This document shows positions 16,038 to 24,555 of a stretch of 64,000 nucleotides of DNA, in pieces. How positions within the stretch are numbered: the first letter of the stretch is position 1; each line of letters starts with the position of its first letter. The stretch lies in assembly GCA_017461665.1 (NCBI GenBank), contig JAFTXI010000009.1, positions 1 to 64,000 on the forward strand, read 5' to 3'. Both the position numbers and the translations under genes were made by a program. The notes beneath the pieces were generated by a model. That model ran no database searches. It saw only the letters and a program-made list of their open reading frames with translations, and was not told the origin of the DNA. The stretch is from Bacteroidales bacterium (GTDB taxonomy: Bacteria > Bacteroidota > Bacteroidia > Bacteroidales > F082).

Positions 16038-17330
16038 CTACTTCTTAAACCTTCTCGCTAATTCTTTAAACACCGTTCCTCTTTCTTCGAAGTTTTTGTA
16101 GCGGTCGTAGCTGGCGGCGGCGGGTGAAAGAAGGCATACATCGCCGGCGTTGGCGTTGGTTCTTAAAATCTCAAAGGCTGATTCCATATCGTCGTATGAG
16201 AGGATTTCGCCTTTGTAACTTTCTGCTAATAAAGTCTTTATCCTATTTCCAGCTTCTCCCGTGACTAATATGTGCTTCAAAGGATTTTCATTGAGATATT
16301 GTATCAAAGAGGAATAGTCGATGCCTCTGTCGTAGCCTCCGAGTAAAAGAAAATCGACTTTGCCGAGTGTCTTCAAGGCGGCTATAGTGGCTTGTGGGAT
16401 AGTGGAAATACTATCATTATAGAAAGTGACGCCGCCGAAAGTACCGACAAATTCTTGTCTGTGTTCTAAGGGTTTGAAGGTCAAAAGATGTGGAACAATC
16501 TCATTAAGCGATAGCCCGAAAGAATAACACGCACAGAGTGCCGCTTTGATATTCAGTTTGTTATGTTCTCCTCTCAGAGGCACATCATTCCAGTTAATAT
16601 TATAATCGTCGAATTTGTAGTTCTCGAAATCTACATAACGCTTGCCGAGATTGTCGGCTTCAAAACAAAGTCTGCTGTTCAAAACCGCCACATCGGAATC
16701 GCTCATGTAGCGTAAGACGTTGATTTTGGCTGCTCTATAATTCTCGAAAGTTCCAAAATGGTCAAGGTGCTCTTCAAAGACGTTCAGCAGAACTCCTACT
16801 CGCGGCGACTTGCGAATGAATTGCAACTGATGGGCTGAGAGCTCGTAAACTATTATGGTTCTTTTATTTATATTAGGGATACAATCAAAAATCGGGATTC
16901 CGATGTTACCTGCGAGTATAGCGTCGTGTCCTGATTCTTTCAAGAGATGATAAATCAAAGTGGAAGTGGTGCTCTTGCCTTTGGTTCCAGTAATTCCAAT
17001 AACTTGATTATGAAACGCTTCAAGGAAAAGGTCGGTCTGTGAACTTATCTTAGACTCGTCGATTTCCATATTGTTCAAAGAGATTCCAGGTGTTTTTATC
17101 ACGAGGTCATATTCCGAGACGGCATTAAGATAGTCATCTCCGAAATATGTCTTATATCTTTCTCTATCAAGTTCTTGCAATGCCGACTCATTTTTATCGG
17201 CTACTGCTACCATCGCATGCGGCAGATATTTTTTAAGAAAAGCCACCGTTGACTTTCCTTCACGCCCGTATCCGGCAACAAGTATCTTCTTCCCTCTTAA
17301 TCTCTTGAATATTGTATTTAACATAATCAT
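16038..17330 (-). CDS. murD: UDP-N-acetylmuramoyl-L-alanine--glutamate ligase (MurD/MurD2 type)
   Basis: A 430-residue Mur ligase adding glutamate to UDP-MurNAc-L-Ala. Seen: N-terminal Rossmann glycines (VAGYGREGKS), ATP loop GTKGKSTT, central ELSAHQL and EEHLDHFGT, and C-terminal LLLGGYDRGIDY. It overlaps the upstream murL gene by ATGA (17327-17330), so the two are coupled. Where MurL is present, the partner ligase (MurD2) adds L-Glu, which MurL then epimerises. Which isomer this enzyme uses cannot be read from sequence. It is not in a dcw cluster. MLNTIF (17324) is an alternative start. Confidence 0.88.
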   Translation of the reverse strand: MIMLNTIFKRLRGKKILVAGYGREGKSTVAFLKKYLPHAMVAVADKNESALQELDRERYKTYFGDDYLNAVSEYDLVIKTPGISLNNMEIDESKISSQTDLFLEAFHNQVIGITGTKGKSTTSTLIYHLLKESGHDAILAGNIGIPIFDCIPNINKRTIIVYELSAHQLQFIRKSPRVGVLLNVFEEHLDHFGTFENYRAAKINVLRYMSDSDVAVLNSRLCFEADNLGKRYVDFENYKFDDYNINWNDVPLRGEHNKLNIKAALCACYSFGLSLNEIVPHLLTFKPLEHRQEFVGTFGGVTFYNDSISTIPQATIAALKTLGKVDFLLLGGYDRGIDYSSLIQYLNENPLKHILVTGEAGNRIKTLLAESYKGEILSYDDMESAFEILRTNANAGDVCLLSPAAASYDRYKNFEERGTVFKELARRFKK

Positions 17331-18703
17331 TTGGTTATATGCAATTTATCTTTCAAAATTCTTTCAAAAATCTCCGGCAAATTGTTATTGTCATCGTATT
17401 GATTTAATAGATTATATAATGACTTTGGCTGTTGGCTATTGGCTATTGGCTGTTGGCTATTGGCTGTTGGATGTTGGCTATTGGCTATTGGCTGTTGACA
17501 ATATTCCAAACAAGCATTGACTTCTTCGATGGTGCCAACGCATTCAAATGGTTTCACCTCGACCTCGCCTTTCAGTTGTTTTAATATCGGCAGTAAATCA
17601 TTGTCTTTCAAGAGATTTTTACCGAATATCTCTTCCAATTCTTTTTCGGGAATGAATGGCGACATTATAATCCAGATGAACAGGCATTTCGGGCATTTGC
17701 CGCACCAGGAATCGGTTTTGCTTCCGACATTACAGCTTTTGAACACCTTGTAATATTCCTTGTTTTGTGCAAAAAGGCTTGCAATCTGTAGTTCGTTAAG
17801 TGGTCGTAAAAAACTAAAATATTGAATGTCAGAGGATATGTATTCATAGACATAATCTCTGAAATCATTTTCAAATTCGACTGACTTGCTATATTGATGA
17901 TTTATCTCAGAATCGGGCACTGTCGGTTCGTTGGCACTCGATTCGTTGGAGAGCGCGATGTATTTCGAGTTCGAGGCGAAGCCAATCAGCAGGGTGTAGA
18001 ACGCTAACATCGCAGAGAATGGAGTGTGACCGTTAAGGAAGCCTTCGTTGTTCATTATCAACATTGTAGGGTCTAAAGTCCTTTTAATTATTGCGGTTTG
18101 CTCCTCCGAAAATCCAGCGGTTGAGACACATTCTTTTGTAGCTCCACGAGGATTGATAATCAGAGGGATTATCGGCATTTTGTTCTTCAAAAGCTCGATG
18201 GTAACGACTGAGTCTTTGCCGCCGCCGACGGGAACGAGCGTCTTTTCTCCAAGAACAGAATCTAACTTCTGACATTTATCGTCACTCTCCGGAATAATAT
18301 GCATAAAATCATTAAGATTTTCCTTGATTCCATTGAGATAGAAAAATTCTCCCAATCCATTGAAATATAGCTTCTTCCACCAGAGAATCTGTTTCTCGTC
18401 CAAATAATGCGGAACGATATAAACTTTTTTCGGACAAGCCAATTTCCAATAGCTTATCAGTTCAATCATTCCGATATTAAAAATAAGCGTATCTAAGTAT
18501 CTATCTTTCAACATCTTCCAACTATAAAACTCTCTGCTTGGTATCTCGAAAGATGGGGTAAAGAAATATTTATCGCCGAGAGAGAAATAAAATTTCGCTG
18601 ACAGGTTGCCATTTTCAAAAGTATAATCGTATCTTTGAAAACTGAAAAATTCATATTCTTCTCGCAGGGAGTTATATTTATTTTGGTCGTAATATGTTGC
18701 CAT
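17327..18703 (-). CDS. murL: Probable MurL, UDP-MurNAc-L-Ala-L-Glu epimerase
   Basis: A 458-residue protein with a PP-loop-like ATP motif (VPVGGGKDS, 157-165), SNESSANE (252-259), NHQYSKS (269-274) and a CxxCxxC cluster (CGKCPKC, 334-340). These fit MurL, the ATP-dependent epimerase described in Xanthomonas that converts terminal L-Glu of UDP-MurNAc-L-Ala-L-Glu to D-Glu. The ATGA overlap with a murD-type gene is strong context. Residues about 402-427 (QQPIANSQ units) are encoded by a 7-bp repeat array, another in-frame insertion. The family call rests on motifs and context, not a search. Confidence 0.75.
   Translation of the reverse strand: MATYYDQNKYNSLREEYEFFSFQRYDYTFENGNLSAKFYFSLGDKYFFTPSFEIPSREFYSWKMLKDRYLDTLIFNIGMIELISYWKLACPKKVYIVPHYLDEKQILWWKKLYFNGLGEFFYLNGIKENLNDFMHIIPESDDKCQKLDSVLGEKTLVPVGGGKDSVVTIELLKNKMPIIPLIINPRGATKECVSTAGFSEEQTAIIKRTLDPTMLIMNNEGFLNGHTPFSAMLAFYTLLIGFASNSKYIALSNESSANEPTVPDSEINHQYSKSVEFENDFRDYVYEYISSDIQYFSFLRPLNELQIASLFAQNKEYYKVFKSCNVGSKTDSWCGKCPKCLFIWIIMSPFIPEKELEEIFGKNLLKDNDLLPILKQLKGEVEVKPFECVGTIEEVNACLEYCQQPIANSQHPTANSQQPIANSQQPKSLYNLLNQYDDNNNLPEIFERILKDKLHITK
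17426..17498. repeat. 7-bp repeat array (GGCTATT / GGCTGTT) inside murL
   Basis: About ten units of GGCTNTT in tandem. They are read in frame in murL as Ala-Asn-Ser-Gln-Gln-Pro-Ile repeats; the unit is a multiple-of-three problem solved every 21 bp. Confidence 0.8.
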
Positions 18704-18784
18704 AATGTTAAAAAAATTGATTTACAAAATTAAAAAATAATTAACAGTGTACAATTAACAATGTACAATTAAATTCAGGTAAAA

Positions 18785-19372
18785 ATGAATAAAGACGAAT
18801 TATTTAAGATTCAGAGTAATACGTTAAACGTAGCGATTGGTAATGTGTTGATTGCGGAGCCTTTTTTCAGCGATCCTCATTTTATGCGTTCGGTGATTTT
18901 GATGGTTGATCATGACAAGGAAGGCAGTTTTGGAGTTATCTTCAACAAGAGAATACCTGCGAGTATCAACGATTTAATCATGGATTTCCCTGAATTTAAA
19001 GCTGATGTTTATTTAGGAGGACCTGTCGAGACGAATAGGATTTTCTTCATTCACACAGTCGGAGAATTAATTCCCGAATCATCTAAAATCTGCGGCAATA
19101 TATATTGGAGCTATAACCTCAATGCTCTTAAAGCTTTGATTAAAAACAATTTGGTACAAAGTCACGAGGTGAGGTTTTTTGTCGGTTATTCAGGTTGGGA
19201 CGCCGGACAATTACGTACCGAATTGAAAGCCAACGCTTGGTTGGTAGGAAAGTTCAGTTCTAAAGATTTATTAACGACAAATCCAAAGACGATGTGGAAA
19301 TCGTTCGTCGATAAAATGGGAGAACGCTATTCTTTATGGAGCAAGTTTCCGACTAATCCATCGTTTAACTGA
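18785..19372 (+). CDS. YqgE/AlgH family protein
   Basis: A 195-residue member of the YqgE/AlgH (UPF0301) family. Motifs seen: GNVLIAEPFFSDPHFMRSVILMVDH, GSFGVIFNKR, YLGGPVETNRIFFIH and FVGYSGWDAGQL. It is cytosolic and of normal length; the molecular role is unsettled, with links to alginate regulation in pseudomonads. It is transcribed alone, and its upstream gap holds AATTAACAGTGTAC-type repeats. Confidence 0.9.
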   Translation: MNKDELFKIQSNTLNVAIGNVLIAEPFFSDPHFMRSVILMVDHDKEGSFGVIFNKRIPASINDLIMDFPEFKADVYLGGPVETNRIFFIHTVGELIPESSKICGNIYWSYNLNALKALIKNNLVQSHEVRFFVGYSGWDAGQLRTELKANAWLVGKFSSKDLLTTNPKTMWKSFVDKMGERYSLWSKFPTNPSFN

Positions 19373-19443
19373 GGAAAGAGACTATAAATTCCATTTTTTA
19401 AAATTATAAATATTTGATTTATATTTATTTATAACGATATTTT

Positions 19444-19515
19444 AAAAATTGTAAGATAGAAGTCGCAATTTTCTCAAAAATTGTAAGATGGAAGTCGCAA
19501 CTTTTATTATCTTTG
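19444..19515 (+). promoter_or_regulatory. Paired 25-bp direct repeats and -7 box before an AAA ATPase gene
   Basis: Two 25-bp direct repeats (19444-19468 and 19476-19500, core TTGTAAGATRGAAGTCGCAA) differ at one base and are 32 bp apart. TATCTTTG (-7) follows at 19508-19515. The second repeat covers the -33 region, as an operator or activator site would. Only two copies are present. Confidence 0.6.
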
Positions 19516-19542
19516 CATTTATAAATTATAAATCATTATGTT

Positions 19543-20718
19543 ATGGATGCATTAAAAAATTTCTTTTTAAAGGAAATAGAATTGGTTTCAACGAAATATG
19601 TGAGATATTTACACGATAAGATTGAGTGGAAATCGAGATTGATAGCAATTCTGGGTGCGCGTGGCGTTGGAAAATCTACACTTATCTTACAACATATCAA
19701 GCTGCATGAAGATATAAATACGACCTTATATGTTTCGGCTGACAACATTTATTTCTCTGTTCACACTTTGTTGGAATTAGCTAATGAATTTTATAATTTA
19801 GGTGGAAAAGCTTTGTATATCGATGAAATTCATAAATATAAGAATTGGTCGCAAGAAATAAAAAACATCTACGATTCTTTTCCTGATTTGAGAATCGTAT
19901 ATACAGGCTCATCTATTCTTGAACTTGAAAAAGGCGGAGCGGATTTATCTCGCCGAAAATTAGAGTATAAATTGTCTGGACTTTCGTTTAGAGAATACTT
20001 GATAATTTCACGCAATATCAATTTACGACCTTATTCTTTACAAGAAATATTAGCTCACAAAGTCTATTTCCCGTATTCAGATTATAAGCCTTTGGCTTTG
20101 TTTAAAGACTATATGAAAGAAGGTTACTATCCATATTTTAATGATTATGGATATTATATAAGATTGTCCTCCATAGTAAATCAGATACTTGAAAACGACA
20201 TAAAAGATTTCGCAGATATGACGCCCTCAACAGCTCGAGCTTTGAAAAAGCTGATGTATATTATAGCTCAATCTGTTCCGTTTAAACCTAACTACAGTAA
20301 GATTGCCAAAGATATAGATATTAATAGAAAATTAGCATCAGACTTGATGGTTTATTTGGAAAAAGCACAACTTATCAATATTCTTCGTGACAATTCCTTC
20401 GGGATCAGCTCTTTGGGTAAGGTTGACAAGATATATCTTAACAACACTAATCTTTCATACGCTTTAGTAGGAGAATCGACAGATATTGGTAATGCGAGAG
20501 AAACTGTATTTCTTTCGTTGCTAAATCCGATTTATGATATAACATCGTCTCCAAATTCAGATTTTATCGTTGACAAAAAATACACATTCGAGTTGGGCGG
20601 TAAAAATAAGAAACAAAAGCAGATACATAATATTAAAGATTCATATTTGGTAAAAGATGATATAGAGCAAGGCTTTACCAATATCATCCCGTTATGGACA
20701 TTCGGCTTGTTGTATTAG
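19543..20718 (+). CDS. AAA ATPase with DUF4143-type C-terminus (no. 1)
   Basis: A 391-residue protein of the AAA_14/DUF4143 family. It has Walker A GARGVGKST (about 44-52), Walker B ALYIDEIHKY, sensor region YTGSSILEL, and RRKLEYKLSGLSFREYL, which leads into the C-terminal domain. The end (FELGGKNKKQKQI) resembles the degenerate nuclease-like fold of DUF4143. Such ATPases are abundant and variable in Bacteroidetes and their function is essentially unknown. It has its own promoter with duplicated 25-bp sites and is the first of four such genes in the window. Confidence 0.8.
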   Translation: MDALKNFFLKEIELVSTKYVRYLHDKIEWKSRLIAILGARGVGKSTLILQHIKLHEDINTTLYVSADNIYFSVHTLLELANEFYNLGGKALYIDEIHKYKNWSQEIKNIYDSFPDLRIVYTGSSILELEKGGADLSRRKLEYKLSGLSFREYLIISRNINLRPYSLQEILAHKVYFPYSDYKPLALFKDYMKEGYYPYFNDYGYYIRLSSIVNQILENDIKDFADMTPSTARALKKLMYIIAQSVPFKPNYSKIAKDIDINRKLASDLMVYLEKAQLINILRDNSFGISSLGKVDKIYLNNTNLSYALVGESTDIGNARETVFLSLLNPIYDITSSPNSDFIVDKKYTFELGGKNKKQKQIHNIKDSYLVKDDIEQGFTNIIPLWTFGLLY

Positions 20719-20789
20719 GAAAATCGATCTTTTCCGCACTTTGTTTAAAAATTCTTCAAGAAAGCTTGTCATTTCTCATCGGTTTGTAT

Positions 20790-20843
20790 TATATTTGCAG
20801 TTGCGAAACCGCTGTTTCGGAAATGGTCGTTTCGGAATTAAAA
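20790..20843 (+). promoter_or_regulatory. -7 box and CGAAAC/GTTTCG palindrome before ATPase no. 2
   Basis: TATATTTG at 20790-20797 is followed in the leader by the perfect palindrome CGAAAC-CGCT-GTTTCG and a second GTTTCGGAA copy about 15 bp later. It could be an operator or alternative RNA hairpins. Confidence 0.5.
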
Positions 20844-20857
20844 GAAAACAAAAGTAT

Positions 20858-22177
20858 ATGAGATTTTTTGATAGAACAGATGAGATTATATCGCTAAAAG
20901 AGATACTTGAACTCTCAAAATATAATGCTCAGTTTACAGTAGTTACAGGTCGCCGACGCATCGGAAAGACATCGCTTGTGTGGAAGGCGTATGAGAACGA
21001 AGCTATACTCTATTTCTTTGTTGCTCGTAAAGCCGAGAGTGACTTGTGTACAGATTATCTACAAGAGATAGAGAGTAAGTTAGGCATACCTACGATGGGT
21101 AAGGTTGAGCGTTTTTCTGATATTTTCGAATACCTGATGAAACTCTCCATCGAACGTCCCATTACGGTATTCATAGACGAATTTCAAGAGTTTTTTAAGG
21201 TAAACAAATCGGTTTATAGCGATATGCAACGCATTTGGGATATATATCATACAAAAGCTCATATCAACCTCATCGTATGCGGTTCTATCTTTTCGATGAT
21301 GACTAAGATTTTTAAGAATAAAAAGGAACCTTTGTATAATCGTCAGACACGTTTTATGTCGATAAAACCATTCACCCCAGCAGTATTGAAGGAGATTTTG
21401 ACGGAATATAATCCCAACTACACGGCTGAGGATTTGTTGGCTTTATACTCATTTACGGGTGGTGTGGCAAAATATGTGCAACTACTTGTTGATGCAGGAG
21501 CAACGACCAAGACAAAAATGATAAATCATATTATCAAGGCTGATTCGGTATTTTTGAGCGAAGGCAAGGCGATACTTATTGAGGAGCTTGGAAAGGATTA
21601 TGGAATCTATTTCTCCATATTATCTGCCATTGCTCGTGGCAAGACCTCACGCACGGAGATTGAACAGATTGTAGGTAAGGAAATTGGCGGTTACCTTACA
21701 AAATTAGAGAATGAATATGAGGTAATTACCAAAAACCAACCAATCTTCGAGAAAAGTTCAAACAAGAATGTGCGTTATACGATTGAGGACAATTTCTTCT
21801 CATTCTGGTTTCGTTTTATATACAAGTACAACTATATGCTTGAAATTGAGAACTACGACGCATTGAATACAATAATCAATCGCGACTACGAAACTTTCAG
21901 CGGCAAGATGCTTGAACGTTATTTCAAGCGCGTCCTTATAGAGAGTAAGAAGTACACTCGCATTGGAAGTTGGTGGGATCGAAAGGGCGAGAACGAGATT
22001 GACATTGTAGCCGAGAATGAATTGAACGATGAGGCTGTTTTTATCGAAGTAAAACGCAAAGAAGAAAACTATGATGCAGTTGTTCTTAACAACAAAGTTG
22101 ATGCATTTAAGCGTGCAACCGGAGAGTTTAAAAACTATAAGGTATGTCAAAAAGGATTATCGATGAATGATATGTAG
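20858..22177 (+). CDS. Archaeal-type ATPase with DUF234/PD-(D/E)XK-like C-terminus (no. 2)
   Basis: The start MRFFDRTDE (20858) is chosen over an upstream frame because it matches the family's first residues and follows an A-rich leader. The 439-residue protein has Walker A GRRRIGKTS, Walker B ITVFIDEFQEF, CGSIFSMM (sensor) and a winged-helix segment (GKTSRTEIEQIVG). The C-terminal DUF234-like domain has ENEIDIVA...FIEVKRK, which fits the E/D-ExK core of PD-(D/E)XK nucleases. Activity is unproven for this family. Confidence 0.82.
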   Translation: MRFFDRTDEIISLKEILELSKYNAQFTVVTGRRRIGKTSLVWKAYENEAILYFFVARKAESDLCTDYLQEIESKLGIPTMGKVERFSDIFEYLMKLSIERPITVFIDEFQEFFKVNKSVYSDMQRIWDIYHTKAHINLIVCGSIFSMMTKIFKNKKEPLYNRQTRFMSIKPFTPAVLKEILTEYNPNYTAEDLLALYSFTGGVAKYVQLLVDAGATTKTKMINHIIKADSVFLSEGKAILIEELGKDYGIYFSILSAIARGKTSRTEIEQIVGKEIGGYLTKLENEYEVITKNQPIFEKSSNKNVRYTIEDNFFSFWFRFIYKYNYMLEIENYDALNTIINRDYETFSGKMLERYFKRVLIESKKYTRIGSWWDRKGENEIDIVAENELNDEAVFIEVKRKEENYDAVVLNNKVDAFKRATGEFKNYKVCQKGLSMNDM

Positions 22178-22263
22178 TGGATGTCATCTTTTCATATTGG
22201 TGTAGAAAAGATTGATAGAAACATTTAGTCGAAATATATGTTATACTATAAAAAAAGTAAACT

Positions 22264-22830
22264 ATGAAAAGTTTTGGACAAAAACCGTGGGTTCTCCCGC
22301 AACCGGTACTGATTATCGGTACATATAATAATGACGGAACGCCTAATGCGATGAACGCAGCATGGGGCGGACAATGGGATGCAAAAGAAATTATGATCTG
22401 CATGGGCAAACACGCAACCACCGAAAACCTTGCACGATGCGATGAGTTTACCGTGGCCTTTGCTACCAAAGAGACATTGGTGGCTTCGGATTTCGTAGGC
22501 ATCGTGAGTGCGAAGAACGACCCTCAGAAGATGCAGAAAACAGGATGGTCAGCCATTAAGGCTGAGAACGTAAACGCACCTGTTTTCACTGATTTCCCAA
22601 TGACTTTGGAATGTCGTATCATTCGCAAAATTGACGAGACAGAAGGCGGCTACAACCTCATTGCCGAGATAGTTAATATCCTTGTAGATGAAAAATATCT
22701 TGATAAAAACGGGAATCCTGATGTAGAAAAGATGCAGTTAATTACATACGAACCTGTTCATCACGCTTATCTCGTAATGGGTGAACGTGTGGGCAATGCT
22801 TTTTCAGATGGTAACATATTGAAACAATAA
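22264..22830 (+). CDS. Flavin reductase family / FMN-binding protein
   Basis: A 188-residue split-barrel flavoprotein of the DIM6/NTAB flavin reductase family. The N-terminal strand is KPWVLPQPVLIIGTYN, followed by GTPNAMNAAWGGQ and the conserved ARCDEFTVAFAT segment. These proteins bind FMN and often transfer electrons from NAD(P)H to flavin. No oxygenase partner gene is adjacent. Length and start look normal. Confidence 0.85.
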   Translation: MKSFGQKPWVLPQPVLIIGTYNNDGTPNAMNAAWGGQWDAKEIMICMGKHATTENLARCDEFTVAFATKETLVASDFVGIVSAKNDPQKMQKTGWSAIKAENVNAPVFTDFPMTLECRIIRKIDETEGGYNLIAEIVNILVDEKYLDKNGNPDVEKMQLITYEPVHHAYLVMGERVGNAFSDGNILKQ

Positions 22831-22921
22831 TTAATCGATATGGATTTAACAGTCAAAAACAGGGTTTTGGGTTTATGGGAACGCATTAGCGGAATCCTTG
22901 TAAAAAATTCAAGATTACTTC

Positions 22922-23953
22922 TCATACTATCCCCACTTTAATAACCCTTTCCAATTTATTTTCAAAAATACGATAAGCCTCTTCAATCTTGTTCAATGGG
23001 AAACGATGTGTGATGAGCGGAGTGGTGTCGATTTTGCCTTCTTCTATCAGATGGAGTATCTCTTCACAGTCGCAGCCATCAACGCCGCCGGTCTTGAAAG
23101 TGAGGTTCTTACCATACATATCGGGTAACGGCAATGTCTGCGGCTTGTCGTATAAGGCTACAACTGTAACGATGGCGTTAGGTCGAGCGCATTCCCAAGC
23201 AAGACGTAAAGTATCATCTGCTCCAGCTACTTCGAGTACTCGGTCTGCTCCTCCATGGTCGCTGTTGTTCATCACAAATTCCTTGCATTCTTCAGGAGTG
23301 ATAAGTGAAACATCGGGGTAATATTCTTGCACAAAACGTCTTCTTTCTTCAGATTTCTCGCATACAATGATACGTTTCGGCTGTTTCAACATCACGCATA
23401 GCAACGTGCAAATTCCTGTAGGTCCCGCTCCTATTATCAACACCGTGTCGTTTTCTGTTATTTCAGAGATACGAGCCGCCCAGAAACCTGTCGCCAACAC
23501 ATCACCAACAAACAAAGCTTGTTCATCGGTCACGCTGTCGGGAATATGATTCAAGCCTTGGTTTGCCAAAGGGACACGCACATATTCTGTCTGTCCGCCA
23601 TCGATGCGGCAACCCAAAGCCCAACCACCATTCGGGTCGGTGCAGTTGTTTACATAACCGTTCTTGCAGAAGAAACACTCTCCGCAGAAGGTCTCAACAT
23701 TCACCGTTACACGGTCGCCAGGTTTTACCTTGGTGACATCCGCGCCCACCTCTTCGACCACTCCAACCATTTCGTGTCCGACAGTAATTCCAGGAACTGC
23801 ACGAGGCACGCTACCATGTTTGATATGGAGGTCGCTTGAACAGATGCTACTCATCGTCACACGGACAATGGCGTCAGTTGGTTCGATCAATACAGGCTTC
23901 GGTTTCTCCACCAAAGCGAACTTTCCTTTTTCTATGTATGTGTAGGCTTTCAT
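22922..23953 (-). CDS. Zinc-dependent alcohol dehydrogenase (MDR family)
   Basis: A 343-residue medium-chain dehydrogenase. Catalytic zinc region CSSDLHIKHG and GHEMVGVVEEVG, structural-zinc cysteines in CGECFFCKNGYVNNC, and cofactor-binding LIIGAGPTGICTL are all present. It oxidises or reduces an alcohol/aldehyde or polyol with NAD(P); the substrate is not deducible. A small winged-helix-like gene ends 15 bp upstream on the same strand and may be cotranscribed. Confidence 0.9.
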   Translation of the reverse strand: MKAYTYIEKGKFALVEKPKPVLIEPTDAIVRVTMSSICSSDLHIKHGSVPRAVPGITVGHEMVGVVEEVGADVTKVKPGDRVTVNVETFCGECFFCKNGYVNNCTDPNGGWALGCRIDGGQTEYVRVPLANQGLNHIPDSVTDEQALFVGDVLATGFWAARISEITENDTVLIIGAGPTGICTLLCVMLKQPKRIIVCEKSEERRRFVQEYYPDVSLITPEECKEFVMNNSDHGGADRVLEVAGADDTLRLAWECARPNAIVTVVALYDKPQTLPLPDMYGKNLTFKTGGVDGCDCEEILHLIEEGKIDTTPLITHRFPLNKIEEAYRIFENKLERVIKVGIV

Positions 23954-23968
23954 AAAGTATCTTTCATT

Positions 23969-24175
23969 TTATATCATCAACAAAATTCTTCCCTCTGCTT
24001 TGACAAAGGTTTCGGGATAGCGACAGATAACGGCATAGACTTGATTGGAAGTAACCGGTTGTCCGTCTTTACGGATATTAAGTCGTTGGCGGTTTATCAT
24101 TTCCGCAATTTGCTCCGTCCGCATCCCTCGATTCTGACTTGCAAGACAATGTAATATAGCTTCTTCTATTGTCAT
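23969..24175 (-). CDS. Small winged-helix (HARE-HTH-like) protein
   Basis: Sixty-eight residues: TIEEAILHCLASQNRGMRTEQIAEMINRQ, then VTSNQVYAVICRYPETFVKAEGRILL. The pattern of helix, helix, recognition-like helix and final strand resembles a HARE-HTH domain, a winged helix found in restriction and transcription proteins. It lies directly upstream of the alcohol dehydrogenase and downstream of the broken hipBA module, so it could be a regulator or the leftover of a larger gene. Confidence 0.55.
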   Translation of the reverse strand: MTIEEAILHCLASQNRGMRTEQIAEMINRQRLNIRKDGQPVTSNQVYAVICRYPETFVKAEGRILLMI

Positions 24176-24190
24176 ATAATTTACTTAAAT

Positions 24191-24385
24191 CTATAGATTG
24201 AAATACTTTTTTATCATTGACTTCAGATGCTCAGCTGTAAGGTTTGCCAATCCGATTTGCTCAATATAAGCATACTCTTCCTTATTTTTACCAATGACAA
24301 ACTTTCGTTCTTTGTCATTTATTGTTGCATAAAGATGGAAATTTCCTTTATAGGTCTGTTCTATGCGTACATTTTTATAGAACAC
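24191..24385 (-). CDS. Small unrecognised protein downstream of truncated hipA
   Basis: The frame opens after a TGA within the hipA remnant. The first usable start is a GTG at 24385, giving 64 residues, but coding-like sequence (DAVNIEIG) extends upstream without a start. The protein (YATINDKERKFVIGKN ... LTAEHLKSMIKKYF) is not recognised. It may be the 3' fragment of a gene joined to hipA by a deletion. Confidence 0.35.
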   Translation of the reverse strand: MFYKNVRIEQTYKGNFHLYATINDKERKFVIGKNKEEYAYIEQIGLANLTAEHLKSMIKKYFNL

Positions 24386-24390
24386 ATTTC

Positions 24391-24555
24391 CTATTTCAAT
24401 ATTGACGGCATCCTTAGAAGCAGAGGAAACGGGTTCAATCCTTCAGCAAGAAATTCGTGATTATATTCGAAATATGAATTACCTCTCATAGAATCCCACG
24501 ACAATCTTCCTATTTCCTTACCCCACAAAAGAACTTTAAGCGATTTGGTTATCAT
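24391..24555 (-). pseudogene. hipA: Truncated HipA N-terminus
   Basis: Fifty-four codons starting MITKSLKVLLWGKEIGRLSWD and reaching EFLAEGLNPFPLLL match the N-terminal subdomain of HipA toxins. The frame then ends at 24391-24393. The kinase domain is absent from the window, so the toxin cannot be active. The start overlaps the stop of the HTH gene by ATGA, as in intact hipBA operons. Confidence 0.7.

Noticed and set aside
17305..17520. Plus-strand frame with WLLAVGYWLL repeats
   Set aside because: It is the translated complement of the 7-bp array within murL.
19444..19500. Possible CRISPR (two near-identical 25-bp repeats)
   Set aside because: Only two copies with a 7-bp spacer and a promoter -7 box directly after; no cas genes.
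22840..22938. Plus-strand frame of 32 codons after the flavin reductase gene
   Set aside because: Overlaps the end of the convergent alcohol dehydrogenase gene; no recognisable domain.
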